Shown here piece after piece: positions 1-12,065 of a stretch of 64,000 nucleotides of DNA (positions are counted from its first letter, which is position 1; each line of letters begins with the position of its first letter). Position numbers and translations under genes: made by a program. The stretch comes from Mermis nigrescens. Lineage: Eukaryota; Nematoda; Enoplea; Mermithida; Mermithidae. The stretch is taken from positions 1-64,000 of the forward strand of contig JAVLUZ010000754.1 of NCBI GenBank assembly GCA_036768485.1, given 5' to 3'. Under the pieces are notes generated by a model. That model did no database searches, was not told the DNA's origin, and worked only from the letters and a program-made list of their open reading frames with translations.

Positions 1-254
1 GAAGGCCATCTGAGACAAAAGAACCTCTTCTTGAATTTGACTCTGGCTTACATAGAAAATGAGGTAGACCTCTTAAATGCATGTGAAAAACCTATAAAAT
101 CTACTTGATATGTTCTACAATTACAAACCTAATGGTTTTAAAAGATAAATTTAAGGCAAAACTTCATGTAGTACAATTTAATTACATCGTAAACTATGCA
201 AACACTAACTTCAAATTAAGAAATTATTAAAAGCTTCCAATCTGCATTACATAC

Positions 255-256
<2 letters not shown>

Positions 257-338
<82 letters not shown>
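257..338. repeat. (TA)n microsatellite
   Basis: About 80 bp of nearly pure TA dinucleotide. It runs directly into the start of a Rep-B copy at 336. The same TA-tract/Rep-B junction occurs at 14618-14722. It is the source of the spurious YIYIYI open frames here. Confidence 0.95.
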
Positions 339-339
<1 letters not shown>

Positions 340-530
340 TAGGAAAGAAAAATACTCCAATGGAACAAAAGGAGAATATACTTGGGATTGTGAATTATCG
401 AGGATGTAAAGAGGGAGACTAGAAAAATCTCCTATGTTATATGCCAAAAATCGCAAAATATGTTAAAAATGAGGCTTTCTCTAAACAATGAAAAAATCAA
501 AGTATATTCTGCGGTCTCTGAAAAAACGTA
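336..530 (-). repeat. Rep-B dispersed repeat, copy 1
   Basis: A ~195-bp non-coding dispersed repeat. Diagnostic pieces on its own strand are GCAGAATATACTT, CTCCTTTTACATCCTTG and TTTTTGTTCCATTGGAGCA. Other copies are at 963-1172 (+), 3027-3148 (-, partial), 3888-4178 (+), 14687-14722 (-, cut by the gap), 43084-43460 (-, interrupted) and 45393-45562 (+). No clear terminal inverted repeat or coding capacity is visible. It tends to flank the ~177-bp array (copies 2, 3, 4 and 6), so it may be part of a larger composite element. Confidence 0.75.
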
Positions 531-962
531 TTATTTTAAATAATTTTCTCTGATTGACATAATATCTTAAAAGCATATTATGTAATGCAACTTTCTGCAG
601 ACTTCATTCAACTTTGAGTTGCTTAATAATGTGATTGAAAGTGAAATGCTGTTAACAAATCCAGAATTAAGTTGTTCGTATTTCATTATTACTAAGCATG
701 TCACTTAGCAGATACAGCCATTCTAAGTGTCAAAGTGCAAACAATATTTAAATTACCAAAAAATTGATTAAAAAAAACAGCAAATTAGCAATGCAGTAGC
801 TAAGCAAGTTGAATGAAATAGTACATATTAATGCATTCAAGACAATTGATGATATTGTTGGTTCAAAGCAGTAGGAAACACGGAAGCTGATGTGCAACAG
901 ACCTTATGTAGATACTCTTTTACACATGTCTACAACAATTATTTACTAAACCTTTACATTTT

Positions 963-1172
963 CCAAAGGCCACAGAATATACTTCAATTTTTTGCATTGT
1001 TTACAGAAAGTCTGATTTTTAACATATTTTGCAATTTTTGGCATATAACAGGGAGATTTTTCCTAGTCCCCTCCTTTTACATCCTTGATAAATCACAATC
1101 CCAAGTATATTCTCCTTTTTTGTTCCATCAGAGCATTTTCTTTGTTAGTACCCTACTTTTAATTAGCAAGAT
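963..1172 (+). repeat. Rep-B dispersed repeat, copy 2
   Basis: Forward copy of the repeat described at 336-530, running from the GGCCACAGAATATACTTC block to the TTAGTACCCTAC block. Together with the partial inverted copy at 3027-3148 it brackets the GTGTAAA array at 1300-3026. This looks like a long terminal inverted repeat around the array. Confidence 0.75.
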
Positions 1173-1299
1173 TTGGAAATACAATACTAGATATCATTTA
1201 CTGTGCGGTTCTTCTGATAATCGAATGGTTTAAACTTTACAAAGCAACTACTTGTATAAGAAACAAACATTCTGATTAGTAATTCTTATGTTACTTAGA

Positions 1300-3026
1300 A
1301 CATCCTGTAAAGAAAAATGCTTCCAAAACTTTCCAGAGCTAAAGTTAATTTACATTTCAAACTTTACACAAGAGTGTAAAGAATTTTAGTGGGATTAATA
1401 ATTTTGATATTGCTCTGATATAACAATCAGCATTTATTAAGAAATGAAACCTCTATAATGTTCTAAGAACAAATTAACATTGGGTGTTAATCACTATACA
1501 CTACTCTTCATGCGCCCATAGCAGATGGATCACATTGGTTTCTATATATATTCAACAACTTTAGGGAAAAAAATAAGTTATCATGAGGCTTTAGAATGAA
1601 GCTTATTATATAGTGTAAACTTTACACTAACAACAAGTGTAAAGAAGATTTTAGTCGGCTTAGTAAATTTGATATTACTTGGATATTATGATCAACATTC
1701 ATGAAAAAATTATGTCTCCATAATGGTTTAATGACAAATAGACACAGATGTAAACCAGTTTACATCACTGTTGAGTGTAAAACAAACGCGCCCAGCTGAC
1801 GTCCCTTATTTAATTCCATGTAAATATTCAGATTTTTGCAAAAAATTTAATTTTTTGCAATGCTCTAGAACAAAGATAAATTACTTTACATCACTGTTGA
1901 GTGTAAACAAACGCGCCCAGCTGACGTCTCTTATTAGATTTCATTAGATTTTTCAGATTTTGGCAAAAAATTCAGGTTTTTGCAAAGCTCTAGAATGAAG
2001 ATTAAATAGCAGTGTAAACTTTACACAACCGCCTAGTGTGAAGAGGATTTTATTCCAATTTGTAAATCTGATATTACTCGGATATTATTATCAACATTTA
2101 TGAAAAAATTGCATGTCCACAATGGTCTGAGGACAAATAAACAATGAGTGTAAACTAGTTAACATCACTGTCGGACGTAAACAAATGCACCTACGTGACG
2201 TCTCACATTTGATTCTTTGAAAATTTCTAGACTCCAGGAAAAAATTAGCTTTCTGGAATGCTCAAAAACAAAGATAAATACATATGTAGTGTAAACTTCA
2301 TGTAAACACCTAGTGTTAAAAAGATTTTGGTCAGATTTGTAATTTTGATATTGTTGCAATATTACAATTAATATTTATGAAAAAAATAAGTCTACATAAT
2401 GTTCTATGGGCAAACTAACAATAGGTGTAAACCACTTTACAACACTGTAGAGTGTAAACATACATGCCAGACTGGCATATCAAATTTGGTTCCTGGTCCA
2501 TTTCTAGACTTAATAATCGTGTCCCTGACTCATAACCGGAGAAGCAGCCAGAAAAAAACAAGACAGAAATGTATTTTAAACACAAAATTTTTGACTTTAC
2601 ACTCACTAAATATCAATGTATAGACAATTTGCTTTGACATGCACCCGATATAAAGCACTTATTTTTATTCTATTGGATTTATCATGACTTCTAGAACGGA
2701 GAAAGTGGCGAACAAAAAAAGCAACAAAAACGTATTTTCCATCATTTAGAACACTGTAAACTTTAAAATTCCGTACCAAACTCCCCATTGAGTTTAGAGA
2801 AATTTGGTTTGGACAATTTCTAGCTTTTAAATTGTAGTTTATTCCTGTGTGCCAAAATTCTCTTGCAAAAATTATTTGGTATGATTTATTAATCAAAATT
2901 AGGAAAAAATGTGTTTTTTTGCCCATTTTTTACTTCTGATTTCGAACTTTGCACCCCCATAAATAACTCAATATCGCGTTTTTTTAAATGCGGTTTGCTG
3001 CGATGTGTAGCCCCTAAGAGGCAATT
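1300..3026 (+). repeat. ~177-bp-period GTGTAAA/TTTACAC array, copy 1
   Basis: Diverged tandem array whose units each carry one or two GTGTAAA or TTTACAC heptamers, often facing each other. Other shared blocks are CAAACGCGCCCAGCTGACGT and GATATTACTCGGATATTA. The segment from about 1770 to 3026 aligns by eye with 4745-5860. The copy ends at 3026, where an inverted Rep-B fragment begins. No coding sequence is recognised. The function is unknown; satellite-like filler of a TIR element is the simplest reading. Confidence 0.7.
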
Positions 3027-3148
3027 TATTAAAGTAAGTAAATCAAAGAAAAAAACCTACCTGTGCCTAAAACTGCAAGATCTGCTAAAAATCAGACTTT
3101 TTCTAAGCAACGCAAAAATCAAAGTATATTCTGCGGCCTCTGAAAAAA
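3027..3148 (-). repeat. Rep-B partial copy
   Basis: Inverted, roughly half-length Rep-B copy directly abutting the array. It matches the reverse complement of 3896-4010, including the AGGTAGGTTTTTCTTTGATT block seen only in these two copies. That links this fragment to copy 3 at 3888. Confidence 0.7.
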
Positions 3149-3176
3149 AATAGGTGAACCTTCTCATATTGTCCAC

Positions 3177-3438
3177 CATACAGTGGGCGGTTTCAAAATT
3201 CTGAGGGTGGTTTTCAAATTGGAATATTGGCCTTAAAAATAGTGCTATGACAAAGAAAACACCATTTTTGAACCTTTCTTGTCGAGCTCTATAATTATCG
3301 GTACCTACCAAAAAAACCCAGAAAGAGTAGAAAGATTTGAAAAATTGAATTTTGAAGGTATTGTTGGGTATTTGCGTTTTCTTGTTGGGTATTTTGCTTA
3401 GGGGTGCATACTCCCCAAACCCCCTACGTCTAGGTATG
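3177..3438 (-). mobile_element. hAT-type MITE family A
   Basis: Copy of the commonest MITE in the window. Family A has TIRs close to CAYACNTGGGCG, an internal TGATGCCAATGGATAGTGCT block and a TGAGAAACGTCRAAAAATGG block. This copy runs from CATACAGTGGGCGG to CTAGGTATG. The flanks TTGTCCAC and GTGTCCAA are a degraded 8-bp duplication (6 of 8 match). No coding capacity. Confidence 0.7.
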
Positions 3439-3887
3439 GTGTCCAATGCTTAATATAAAGCTTATAAAATAAATCTCAAGTCTGCGTTTTTGCTAATCAC
3501 TTGCAACGTTAATTTATTCAATATTGTGGCTAGATAAATATTACAAAAGGTTATATCCTGTGATTATTTGCGATACCGCAATGAAAGACTGTGATTTCTA
3601 TATAATGCATGCGTCCGTTCAGTACTCTTCTGGCATTTAATCCCACCAGACCACCCGGATTTTATTCCTGCCCATGTAAACTGATAACCATTAGGCATGG
3701 TAGGTTAGGGGTATGCACCAGTGTTCAATCAGATGGTCGAAAATTGCTGTTTTTCCAACATACCATAATTACTATTTTTTGACCCAGAAAAATATAGCAA
3801 CATGGCGCAGCTCAGCTATGGCGATATCTGCTTAGTGAGTGGTTCAGTTATCTAGCCCAATGTTTTTTCTTTGTTCGGCAGGATGCT

Positions 3888-4178
3888 GCCAAACTTCTGC
3901 AGGCCGCAGAATATACTTCGATTTTTGCATTGCTTAGAAAAAGTCGGATTTTTAGCAGATCTTGCAGTTTTAGGCACAGGTAGGTTTTTCTTTGATTTAC
4001 TTACTTTCATTTTTTCTTTGTTTAGGAAATTTCTGAGTTTTAGCAAATTTTGTGACATTTGTAGATAGGAGCTTTTTCTAGTCCCCTCCTTTTACGTCCT
4101 TGACAATTCTTTGTTCCAAGTATATTCTACCTTTTTTTGTTCCATTGGAGCATTTTTTCTTGCTAGTACCCAACTTTT
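3888..4178 (+). repeat. Rep-B dispersed repeat, copy 3
   Basis: Rep-B copy with about 90 bp of extra internal sequence (near 3985-4075) relative to copies 1 and 2. It precedes the second array (4737-6531) by about 560 bp, mainly decayed unclassified repeat. Confidence 0.7.
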
Positions 4179-4382
4179 TGTTAGCAAAAAATATTAGTTA
4201 TTCCTATCTTTGTCAATTATGTAGCGAATGTCATTAGGTACTGCTTCCATCTTAGCAATTTACTCTTGCATTCGCATTCGCTGAACTAACTCTATCAATA
4301 CCCACATTAACACTACATACAGTAATTAAGCATATTCATCAAGTCATAGAACGACAAATCAATTACCTGCGGATCAAAGCAT

Positions 4383-4690
4383 TTATGATAAATTTACACA
4401 TGTATGATAACGTAACCAACACTTATAACAATTTCTAAAGCAAACCATTATGAATGTGGAGCAACATGCATGAATAACAATTTTTGAATCACTGTACTCA
4501 AAGAACTGAAGTGACTTTAGTTGAAGCAACAATCATGATATTGTACTTAACAATTACATGACACATGAATGTTTACTTTTCAAAACTATATTACTGTAGG
4601 CAATTTTTCAATGACTTTTGTGGTCACTTGATAATGAGCTGAAAATTGATTCTCATGCACAGAATTACATGAAATATATAATACTGTAAC
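4383..4690. repeat. Decayed MITE of the 57.6-kb family D
   Basis: Contains CTGAAAATTGATT followed by a CATGCACA block and a TTACTGTAGGCA block. The same blocks occur in the better preserved family D elements at 57637-57875 and 58106-58347. The ends are eroded, so the boundaries are approximate. Confidence 0.4.
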
Positions 4691-4736
4691 ATCAACAGTA
4701 AGCCAAAACCTATGTTCTAATTGTTATAAGACCACT

Positions 4737-6531
4737 TTTTGAAAAGCCTCATTGTAAACAAACACGCCCAACTGACATCTCACACTTGATTTATTGTTTT
4801 TTTCCGAATTTGAGAAAAATATTGTTTTTGCAAGGCTTTAGGTCAAAAGTTCATATGTAGTGTTTACTTACATACACAGAATGCACAGAAGATTTTAGTC
4901 GGATTCGTAAATCTGATATTACGCGGATATTACAATCAACATTTATTAAGACATCACCTTGCAACAATGGTCTGATGACAAATTAACAATAGGTGTAAAA
5001 CAGTTTACACCACTGTTGTGTAAAAAAATGTGTCTAACCGACTTCTCACACTTGATTCCTTAAAAATTTCTAGTCATAAAGAAAAATTAGGTTTCCGCAA
5101 GGCTCTACAACAAAGATTAATATGTAGTGTAAACGATATGTTAAACCTAGTGTAAAAAATATTTTAGTAAGAATCATAATTTTAATATTGCTTCGATACT
5201 ACGACCAACTTTTATGAAAATAGTGAGTCTCCATAATGTCGTAAGGATAAATTAACAGGTTTAAACCACATTACTGATCTGTTGAGTGTAAACATACCCG
5301 CAAAATTGCGTATTGAATTTGGTTTCAGGTTCATTTACAGACTTGAGAATCATGTCCCTGACTCATAACTGGAGAAGCTGGCAGAAAGAAACAAGACAGA
5401 AACCTGTTTAAAGCACCCCATTCTTGACTTTACACTCGCTTAATATTGGTTTAGACATACGCAATTTGCTATTACATACACCCATATAAGGCACTTTATT
5501 TTTATTCTATTGGACCTATCCTGACTTCTGAAAGGAGAAAGTGGCGAACAAAACCCAAACAAAGACATATTTTCCATCATTCAGAATATTGTAAACTTTA
5601 AAACTCCGTACCGTATTCCCCAATGAGTGTAAAGAAATTCGGTTTGGTACAGTTTGTAGCTTTTGAGTCGTAGTACGTTTCTATGTGCAAAAATTCTGTT
5701 GCAAAAATTATTTGATATGATTTACCAATCAAAATTGGGGAAAAACGTGTTTTTTTGCCCATTTTTCATGTCTGATTTCGAACTTTACACCCCCCATAAA
5801 CAACTAAATATTGCGTTTTTTTAAATGCGGTTTGCTGCGATGTGTAGCCCCTGAGAGGCACTTTAGTACTGCTGTATTCAATTTACCCTGACTCATGAGC
5901 GGAAAAATTTGGCAGAGAAATCAAAGTTAAAATCCGTTTTTTTACACCATTCACTAGAGTGTAAACTTTAGACCCCAGGATCTAACTCATTATAGAGCGT
6001 AAAAGACTTTGCTTATATGCAGAATGTAGCCCTTAATCCGCTCTACATTTCTGTCAGAAAACATTTTAAAAAACTCTAAACCGGAGTTAGTATCAGACAT
6101 AAGCAGGTTGAAATGTCGACCAAAAAGTGCTTTTTCACCCCAAGATTTTTGCACTCTTTACACTGCCATTCGAGAACTAATGCGAATTTCAAAAATCAAA
6201 AAAACTGTGTTCTTGAGAATTCAATTCTCTATAATCCTATGCTGTTTAATTGTTTGAGTCATAAATACTCAGTTGTCCACATGCCGCAGTAAAAAGGTCC
6301 CAAAATTTGTCCTATGTTGTAACATTACACAAAAACTATACACCTTCTTTACACAGCCAGTTTTGAGTTTCAAGAAAAACAAAAAACACGGGCAGCAAAT
6401 TTTTTTATTATCTTTCTTTTAAAAAAAACCGCACCTTCCAGAAGTGTCCCGTTATAGCTGTAGGGGGGTGTGCACAGGTGTTAGGGGTACCCAAGTATGT
6501 TACAGGTACGCGCTGACGCGCTACCCATGAT
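4737..6531 (+). repeat. ~177-bp-period GTGTAAA/TTTACAC array, copy 2
   Basis: Second and longer copy of the array at 1300-3026, continuing further at its 3' end. Its distal part (about 5900-6531) matches the reverse complement of 24466-25200. Shared blocks include GGGTACCCAAGTAT followed by TACGCGCT repeats, and a TTTACACNGCCATTCGAGAA-like unit. The start, with a GAGGCTTTTC block near 4740-4750 read on the minus strand, corresponds to the flank of the Polinton insertion site at 42978. Confidence 0.7.
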
Positions 6532-6973
6532 ATATTGCTTAGAAGTTGTGAAGGTGTCTTTATTTATAAACAGGCATTTTGCAACTTCAATCCAACATTG
6601 TTTTGGTTCATGTAAATTATGAACGGTTCATCACTGTATTTTTGTTGTATAACGTCCAAATAGTCCAATTCCAATTCAGTTGATTTTGCTCATAAAGTTT
6701 TAGCTGAAAAGCAAATGTAGACAGAAATCTTTATTCTAAGGATGCAATTATCAACTTAAAGTTTTGATTTTGCCTAGTCAAAATGATGATATGAATCAAT
6801 TGCAGTTGGATGCGGTTGGGCTGCTCAAAATAACCTTGCCAAAAAATGACAAGCTGCGTAAGCTGGGGAACAGTGTTTGAATTGTCAATGAATGATGCCA
6901 TGTTGAGCGCTTAATCTGAAAGTCTGACGCAAAGTTCCTTCAGTTCGAAAGACTCGACCCAGCTGTAAAAGCA
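6532..6973. other. Unannotated AT-rich sequence
   Basis: No gene, terminal repeat or familiar repeat block recognised between the end of array copy 2 and the nested MITEs. Confidence 0.5.
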
Positions 6974-6981
6974 GTTGCTGG

Positions 6982-7507
6982 CACACCTGGGCGTGGGGAA
7001 GGGGTTGGGTGCACACCTGGGCGTGAAGGGGTTTGGGGGGTATGCACCCCCAGAAACCAAAATACCCCCCCCCAGAAATCAAAATACCCCCCCAGAATTC
7101 AATTTTTGAAAATTTTTTTCGGTTTTTTCGCAATTTTTTGATGCCAATGGATAGTGCTTGATGAGAAACGTCGAAAAATGGTGTTTTTATTGCCCTACCA
7201 CCACTTTTAAGGCCTTTTTTGACCTTCAAAATCTTGCACCCCAGAATTTTCTTGCTGCCCACGTATGGTTGGGTGGGGGTATGCATCCCCAGAAACCAAA
7301 ATACCTCTCCCCCCAGAAATCAAAACACCCCCCCCCCCAGAATTAAATTTTTGAAAATTTTTTTTGCAATCTTTTGATGCCAATGGATAGTGCTTGATGA
7401 GAAACGTCAAAAATGGTGTTTTTATTGCCATATTATCATTTTTAAGACAATTTTTTGACCTTCAAAAAATCTTGCACCCCCCAGAATTTTCTTGCTGCCC
7501 ACATATG
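6982..7507 (+). mobile_element. hAT-type MITE family A, outer copy of a self-nested pair
   Basis: Starts CACACCTGGGCG and ends CCCACATATG, flanked by a perfect 8-bp duplication GTTGCTGG (6974-6981 and 7508-7515). A second copy of the same family (7012-7267) is inserted 30 bp inside it. 8-bp duplications are typical of hAT transposases; the family carries no transposase and must be mobilised in trans. Confidence 0.85.
7012..7267 (+). mobile_element. hAT-type MITE family A, inner copy
   Basis: 256-bp element from CACACCTGGGCG to CCCACGTATG with a perfect 8-bp duplication GTTGGGTG (7004-7011 and 7268-7275). It is inserted in direct orientation inside the older copy at 6982-7507. Confidence 0.85.
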
Positions 7508-7649
7508 GTTGCTGGGGCCCAAATGTTGATTAGCATATCGATTAGGGAAAGGTCCAAAATGTTTAAAAATAAAATGCATCTCAGAGCACTTAATTAAAAA
7601 AAAGAACTTCTTAATGACATGCATAAATATTTGTATGTATGGCATAGGT

Positions 7650-7815
7650 TTATTTAATTTTTTATTTATGCATTTATTTATTTGATTGTTTATTTGTATA
7701 TTTATTTATTTATTTAATTATTCATTAATTTATTTGTTTATTCATTTATTTATCTATTTATCTAATTATGTATTTATTTATTTATATTTTATTTAGTTTT
7801 TAGTTTTATTTATTT
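7650..7815. repeat. Degenerate (TTTA)n tract
   Basis: About 165 bp of imperfect TTTA tetranucleotide, with interruptions such as GTTTG and ATTAATT. No coding meaning. Confidence 0.8.
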
Positions 7816-9160
7816 CTTCTTTACCTGTGAAACAATAGTATCAATATAAGCCAATCCAAAAGTAATTTGAGGCTTCTTGTAGTACATTATCCAAACACTG
7901 TTCTCTTCCAAATTCTTTTGAAGGAAAATTTGTAAAAGTATATCAACGGAAAATGGGGATATATGAATTATACACTCTGTATAAAAAATTATACATTATC
8001 ATTTGATGTTAAAGAAAAAAGACATTCTTATAATAGGAGCAGAATTTTTATTTCTAACCATTTTAACAATTTGGTCATGACCTAATTGCATCAAGTATAC
8101 AATCACTTGTCATGGGCCAGAATCTCTTTGAATTCAAAGTTTTAAACCAACTTTCAAAAAGTGTCTGACATTTTTCCTCACTTCAAAATATAGATTATAA
8201 GAAATTTTTATTTGAATTTCCATTGTAAGGGAAACCACCATTTCAATAAGAAAGTTTTAGAATTCTTTAGACCAAGCAGACAAAATGTTCATGTACATTG
8301 TTCTCGAACAAATTTTTGTACAAAAAATCAATAATATGCTAGCCGCTTAACCTAGTCATCTAAATGCATTCAAATATATTATAAGGTCAACTAATTGACC
8401 CCAGATATAAGAGAAACATAACATTTGCAAATTTTAAACTGAAAGCAATATTAAACAATTGAAATGTTTTTAGCAAGTGATATCAATTATGCAATTACAC
8501 CCTATTTACATAACAAAATGTTCAGGAAGGATATTCTTGAACAATGTTCAAGAACATTTTGTTCGAGGTACTAAGATGAAACAATTTTTACAATAAGATC
8601 TCTTATGCGCACTAGAACATGTTTTTTTGCTCTAAATTTGTACTTAGACATGTAATCTCTTGTTTTTAGTAATTAAATGTCCTTTTCCGCATAAATTCTG
8701 TCTAAAATTTATATATTGTTCATTTTTTATCATTAGTTCAAAATCTTCTAGAAGTGCTGTGCCAATTTCCTGTCCATGTTCTCTGTCAAAAAAGCGCATA
8801 AAGTAAAAAAATAAGACTTTCTTGAATTCCTTCACAGTGCAGATGTAATACAGCTCCGTTTTAATAAGAAATATCTATTTTTACATTTTACCTAACTATT
8901 TAAAGAAATTTCAGTTTTTCTGTTTAACTGTTCAACTCTTGGAAGGGTGCTTCCTAATTTTTTAAACTATCTTTTTCAAAGTGTCTAATCCTTGGAGGAC
9001 TGGTGCTCAAATGTTTAAAATCAAGTGTGCTTTTGACATTGATAGATAAATCTCTTTAGATATACTGAAAAAATGTTTGAATTATATCTGTTTTTATGGA
9101 AAAATTAGTTACATTTCTTACTTTCTGCAAAAATTATGAATGAAATATTGCAAGCAATTG
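7816..9160. other. Unannotated AT-rich sequence
   Basis: No convincing gene. Open frames are short and lack recognisable domains or splice-supported extensions. One small inverted motif, GAACAATGTTC, lies near 8540. Confidence 0.5.
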
Positions 9161-9164
9161 CGAG

Positions 9165-9407
9165 TACACCTGGGCGTTGAAAGGGGGTATGCATGTTCCC
9201 TAAAAACCAAAATACCCCCAGAAATCAAAATACCCCTCTCCCTAGAATACAATTTTTTGTTTTTTTTGCAATTTTTGATGCCAAAAGATACTGCTTGATG
9301 AGAATTGCCGAAAAATGGTGTTTTTATAGCCATACCATCATTTTTAGGGCCATTTTTTGATCTTCAAAAATCTTGCATTCACAGAATTTTCTTGCTGCCC
9401 ACATATG
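9165..9407 (+). mobile_element. hAT-type MITE family A
   Basis: Copy with ACACCTGGGCG at the left and GCTGCCCACATATG at the right, and the shared TGATGAGAA and AAAAATGGTGTTTTTAT blocks inside. A target duplication is no longer recognisable. Confidence 0.7.
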
Positions 9408-9537
9408 GCTCCAAGTGTTTAAAGGAATCCTTTCCTAAGTAATGGCTGGGATTCAGAAAACATCTCAAAAAGAAATATAAACACAGACTATTCAGGCAAT
9501 AAGACTTTAACCTTTATTGGCTGATCAGCTGGTGGTC

Positions 9538-9578
9538 TATTTATTTATTTATTTATTTATTTATCTAATTATATATCT
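9538..9578. repeat. (ATTT)n microsatellite
   Basis: Short run of ATTT units ending in a degenerate tail. Confidence 0.85.
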
Positions 9579-9825
9579 ATTCAATGAGGTGGCTTGCTCT
9601 TGATGCCGTATGTTATGAAACTAAATATTGATGCTTTCAAAGTCTTGCCCAAAAAACTTAGCCTCAATCTATCATTGCACTGCTTATGTCAAACAAGAGA
9701 TGTTCAAGAACAAATTGCTAAAGCTTATAGATGCGAACATTGGCAGCATTTTGGGTTAATTAATTATAATTATAAAATCATTATCCTATATTTTTTTAAA
9801 TAGCATTACAAAAGAAGCTAAGCAG

Positions 9826-10760
9826 TTGTACAAGGGTTGATCAAAAAGTTCTCAACATTAATCTATAACTCTTGACAGAAACAAAATTGAATTTGACAAA
9901 TTATATGTTTATAAAGCTGAACCTTTATTGTATCGACCTGTAAGTTTTCAATTTTGTCAGCATGTTTGTTGTTGATTGGTAGTCATTTATCATTATCATA
10001 CTTTGTGCAACTTTGAAAAACTCAAAATTTAAAGTTAGGCAAACATTAAATTCTTTGTTAAGCTTAGATGGAATTCAAAGGAAGTTCCAATTGCTCTGCA
10101 AAAAGTCTACTGAGATTCTGCTCCTGATAAAACAACAATTTATGACTGATCTAAGCAATTTAGAAATGAACAAGAGAGCATTAAGGATGGCCATTGGGAA
10201 GGGCGCCCTGTTCAGGCAATCCAGAGGGAAATAAGAATGCTGTTCAGGCTGTAGTTGAAGCAAACCAATGATTGTCACTAAGTGTGGTAGATAAGAGAGC
10301 AGGCTTGTCTTATGGATTGATTCAAATTATTCTGACTGATTGTTGGGTTTGTGCTAACTTTCTGCAAGATGGGTTCCAAAAGCATTGCAGTGCTGTTCAT
10401 GACAAATTTCTTGCAACGCTTCTGGACCCCATCTTTCAGAAAGTTTGCTAAAACCCATGCCATCGCTTGGAATACTTTAAATCTATCGATAGGACAAGCT
10501 CACTTCATCATCTATCACACTCACTGATAACTCTTATTCTGCTTTAACTGCAGCCTGAACAGCAGTCCCAATTTCTCTACATTGCCTCAATAGGGCACCC
10601 TCCCAATGATGATCCTCAATGTTTTCTTGTCCAACTCTAAATTGCTTAGATCAGTCATAAATTTTTGATTTATTAGGAGCATTATCAGTAGACTTTTTAC
10701 AGAGCAATTGGAATGTCCTTAAAATTCCATCCAAGTTTAGCATCTGTGATAAAAGAGCGC
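9826..10760 (+). pseudogene. Fold-back mariner-type transposase relic
   Basis: Begins near GGGTTGATCAAAAAGTTCT, a mariner-like end. Two inverted copies of the same transposase N-terminal region follow: about 10040-10270 forward and 10510-10745 reversed. Conceptual reading gives pieces that resemble the mariner helix-turn-helix region: a serine-rich GQE-N-ED type stretch, then a LS-YGLIQIILTD stretch that corresponds to the LG-S--V--IL-EDL motif. Many frameshifts and stops are present and no catalytic DDD region is seen. It is dead and probably arose by inverted duplication. Confidence 0.5.
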
Positions 10761-10849
10761 TTTATCCAAAATTTTGTACATTACTGTTTGGCTATTAAAT
10801 TATTCTGTCCATTTTGCATATTTCTTGTTGTGCCATCTAGTACATATTT

Positions 10850-10852
<3 letters not shown>

Positions 10853-10881
<29 letters not shown>
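10853..10881. repeat. (GT)n microsatellite
   Basis: About 14 GT units. Confidence 0.9.
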
Positions 10882-10885
<4 letters not shown>

Positions 10886-11179
10886 GCATTATTGTCTTTA
10901 TAATTTTGTGTAAATACATTTCTTGTATGATGAAAAAATTGCTAGCAATGCTTCATTATGTCCATGCCATTCTAGCTGGGGTTGTGGGCGCACACTGCAG
11001 GTTTCACTCTTAAAATGTTCAAGAAGAATAACTGATAATTCAAATATGTTCAAGAACAACTAAAAATTGAGAATTCAGAAACCCTGCAATCTTTGAAGTA
11101 CCCCATTCATAGGACTGCTTCCCTTGGGCTTATGAGATGCCCCTTACCCCCTTCCTGCCTGGCCCTAAACCCCTGGGAG

Positions 11180-11450
11180 CATAGATGAGCAGCACCAAAA
11201 TTCTGGGATGGGGGATGGGGTGAAAAAAATTTTTGAAGTAAAAAAATGGTCTTAAAAGTGGTTGTATGGCAAAAAACACCATTTTTGACGTTTCTCATCA
11301 AGCACTATCCAATGGCATCAAAAAATTGCTAAAAAAGCAAAAAATTTCAAAATTTGAATTCTGTGGGTATTTTGATTTGGGGGGGGGTATTTCAACTTCT
11401 TGGGGGGGTGCATACCCCAAAAACTTCCACCAACCTCACGCCCATGTGTG
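11180..11450 (-). mobile_element. hAT-type MITE family A
   Basis: 271-bp reversed copy from CATAGATGAGCAGC to CACGCCCATGTGTG. It is flanked by a perfect 8-bp duplication CCTGGGAG (11072 offset excluded; 11172-11179 and 11451-11458). Contains the conserved AAACACCATTTTTGACG block. Confidence 0.85.
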
Positions 11451-12065
11451 CCTGGGAGCAACCAGGAGCACTTCAAGCCCTGTACTCTCCAACCCACTAA
11501 TCCCAAAACACATAAAAATTTTAATGAACATTGTTCAAGAACAATTTGGCTGTTCCAGGGTCACAGTCTAAACTAATGTTGTCTTTACTGGAACATAAGT
11601 GTGATACAGATTGTGCAGAACTTATATTATGATGGTAGCCCAAACAATTAATTTTTATTCTATTTTTAACTACAAATTTTATCGATGTGGGTTCTAATCC
11701 ACTGTTCACAACAAAAAGAATTATTTTAGGATAAACTCAGAGCCCTGCGCGGGGCAATTTGGCCCGCCCCGCCCTGCAGGCCTGCGCAGGCTTTTTGCGA
11801 GGCGGGTCACACAGCTGGCGGGGCGGGGCGGGCTTTATTTTCTAAAAATTTTTGGTGGGGCGGGCCTTTCTTTTTTTAAATTTTTGTTGTGCAAAAGGAT
11901 ACATGCGCAAAATTGATTCCAATGCACAAGGTTTTGCAAAATAGACTATAGTTCTAAGTAATGATCTGCTGCTCATCCTTTGAATAAATACTTAATGAAA
12001 TAGAACACATGGGGGGCTGTTAAAATAATACTAATTGAAATAATCCAGCTTCACCATGCATAAGC

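Noticed and set aside
257..338. Open frames made of alternating Tyr and Ile across TA tracts (also 12775-13229 and 14529-14829)
   Set aside because: They are translations of a dinucleotide microsatellite, one of them running through the N gap.
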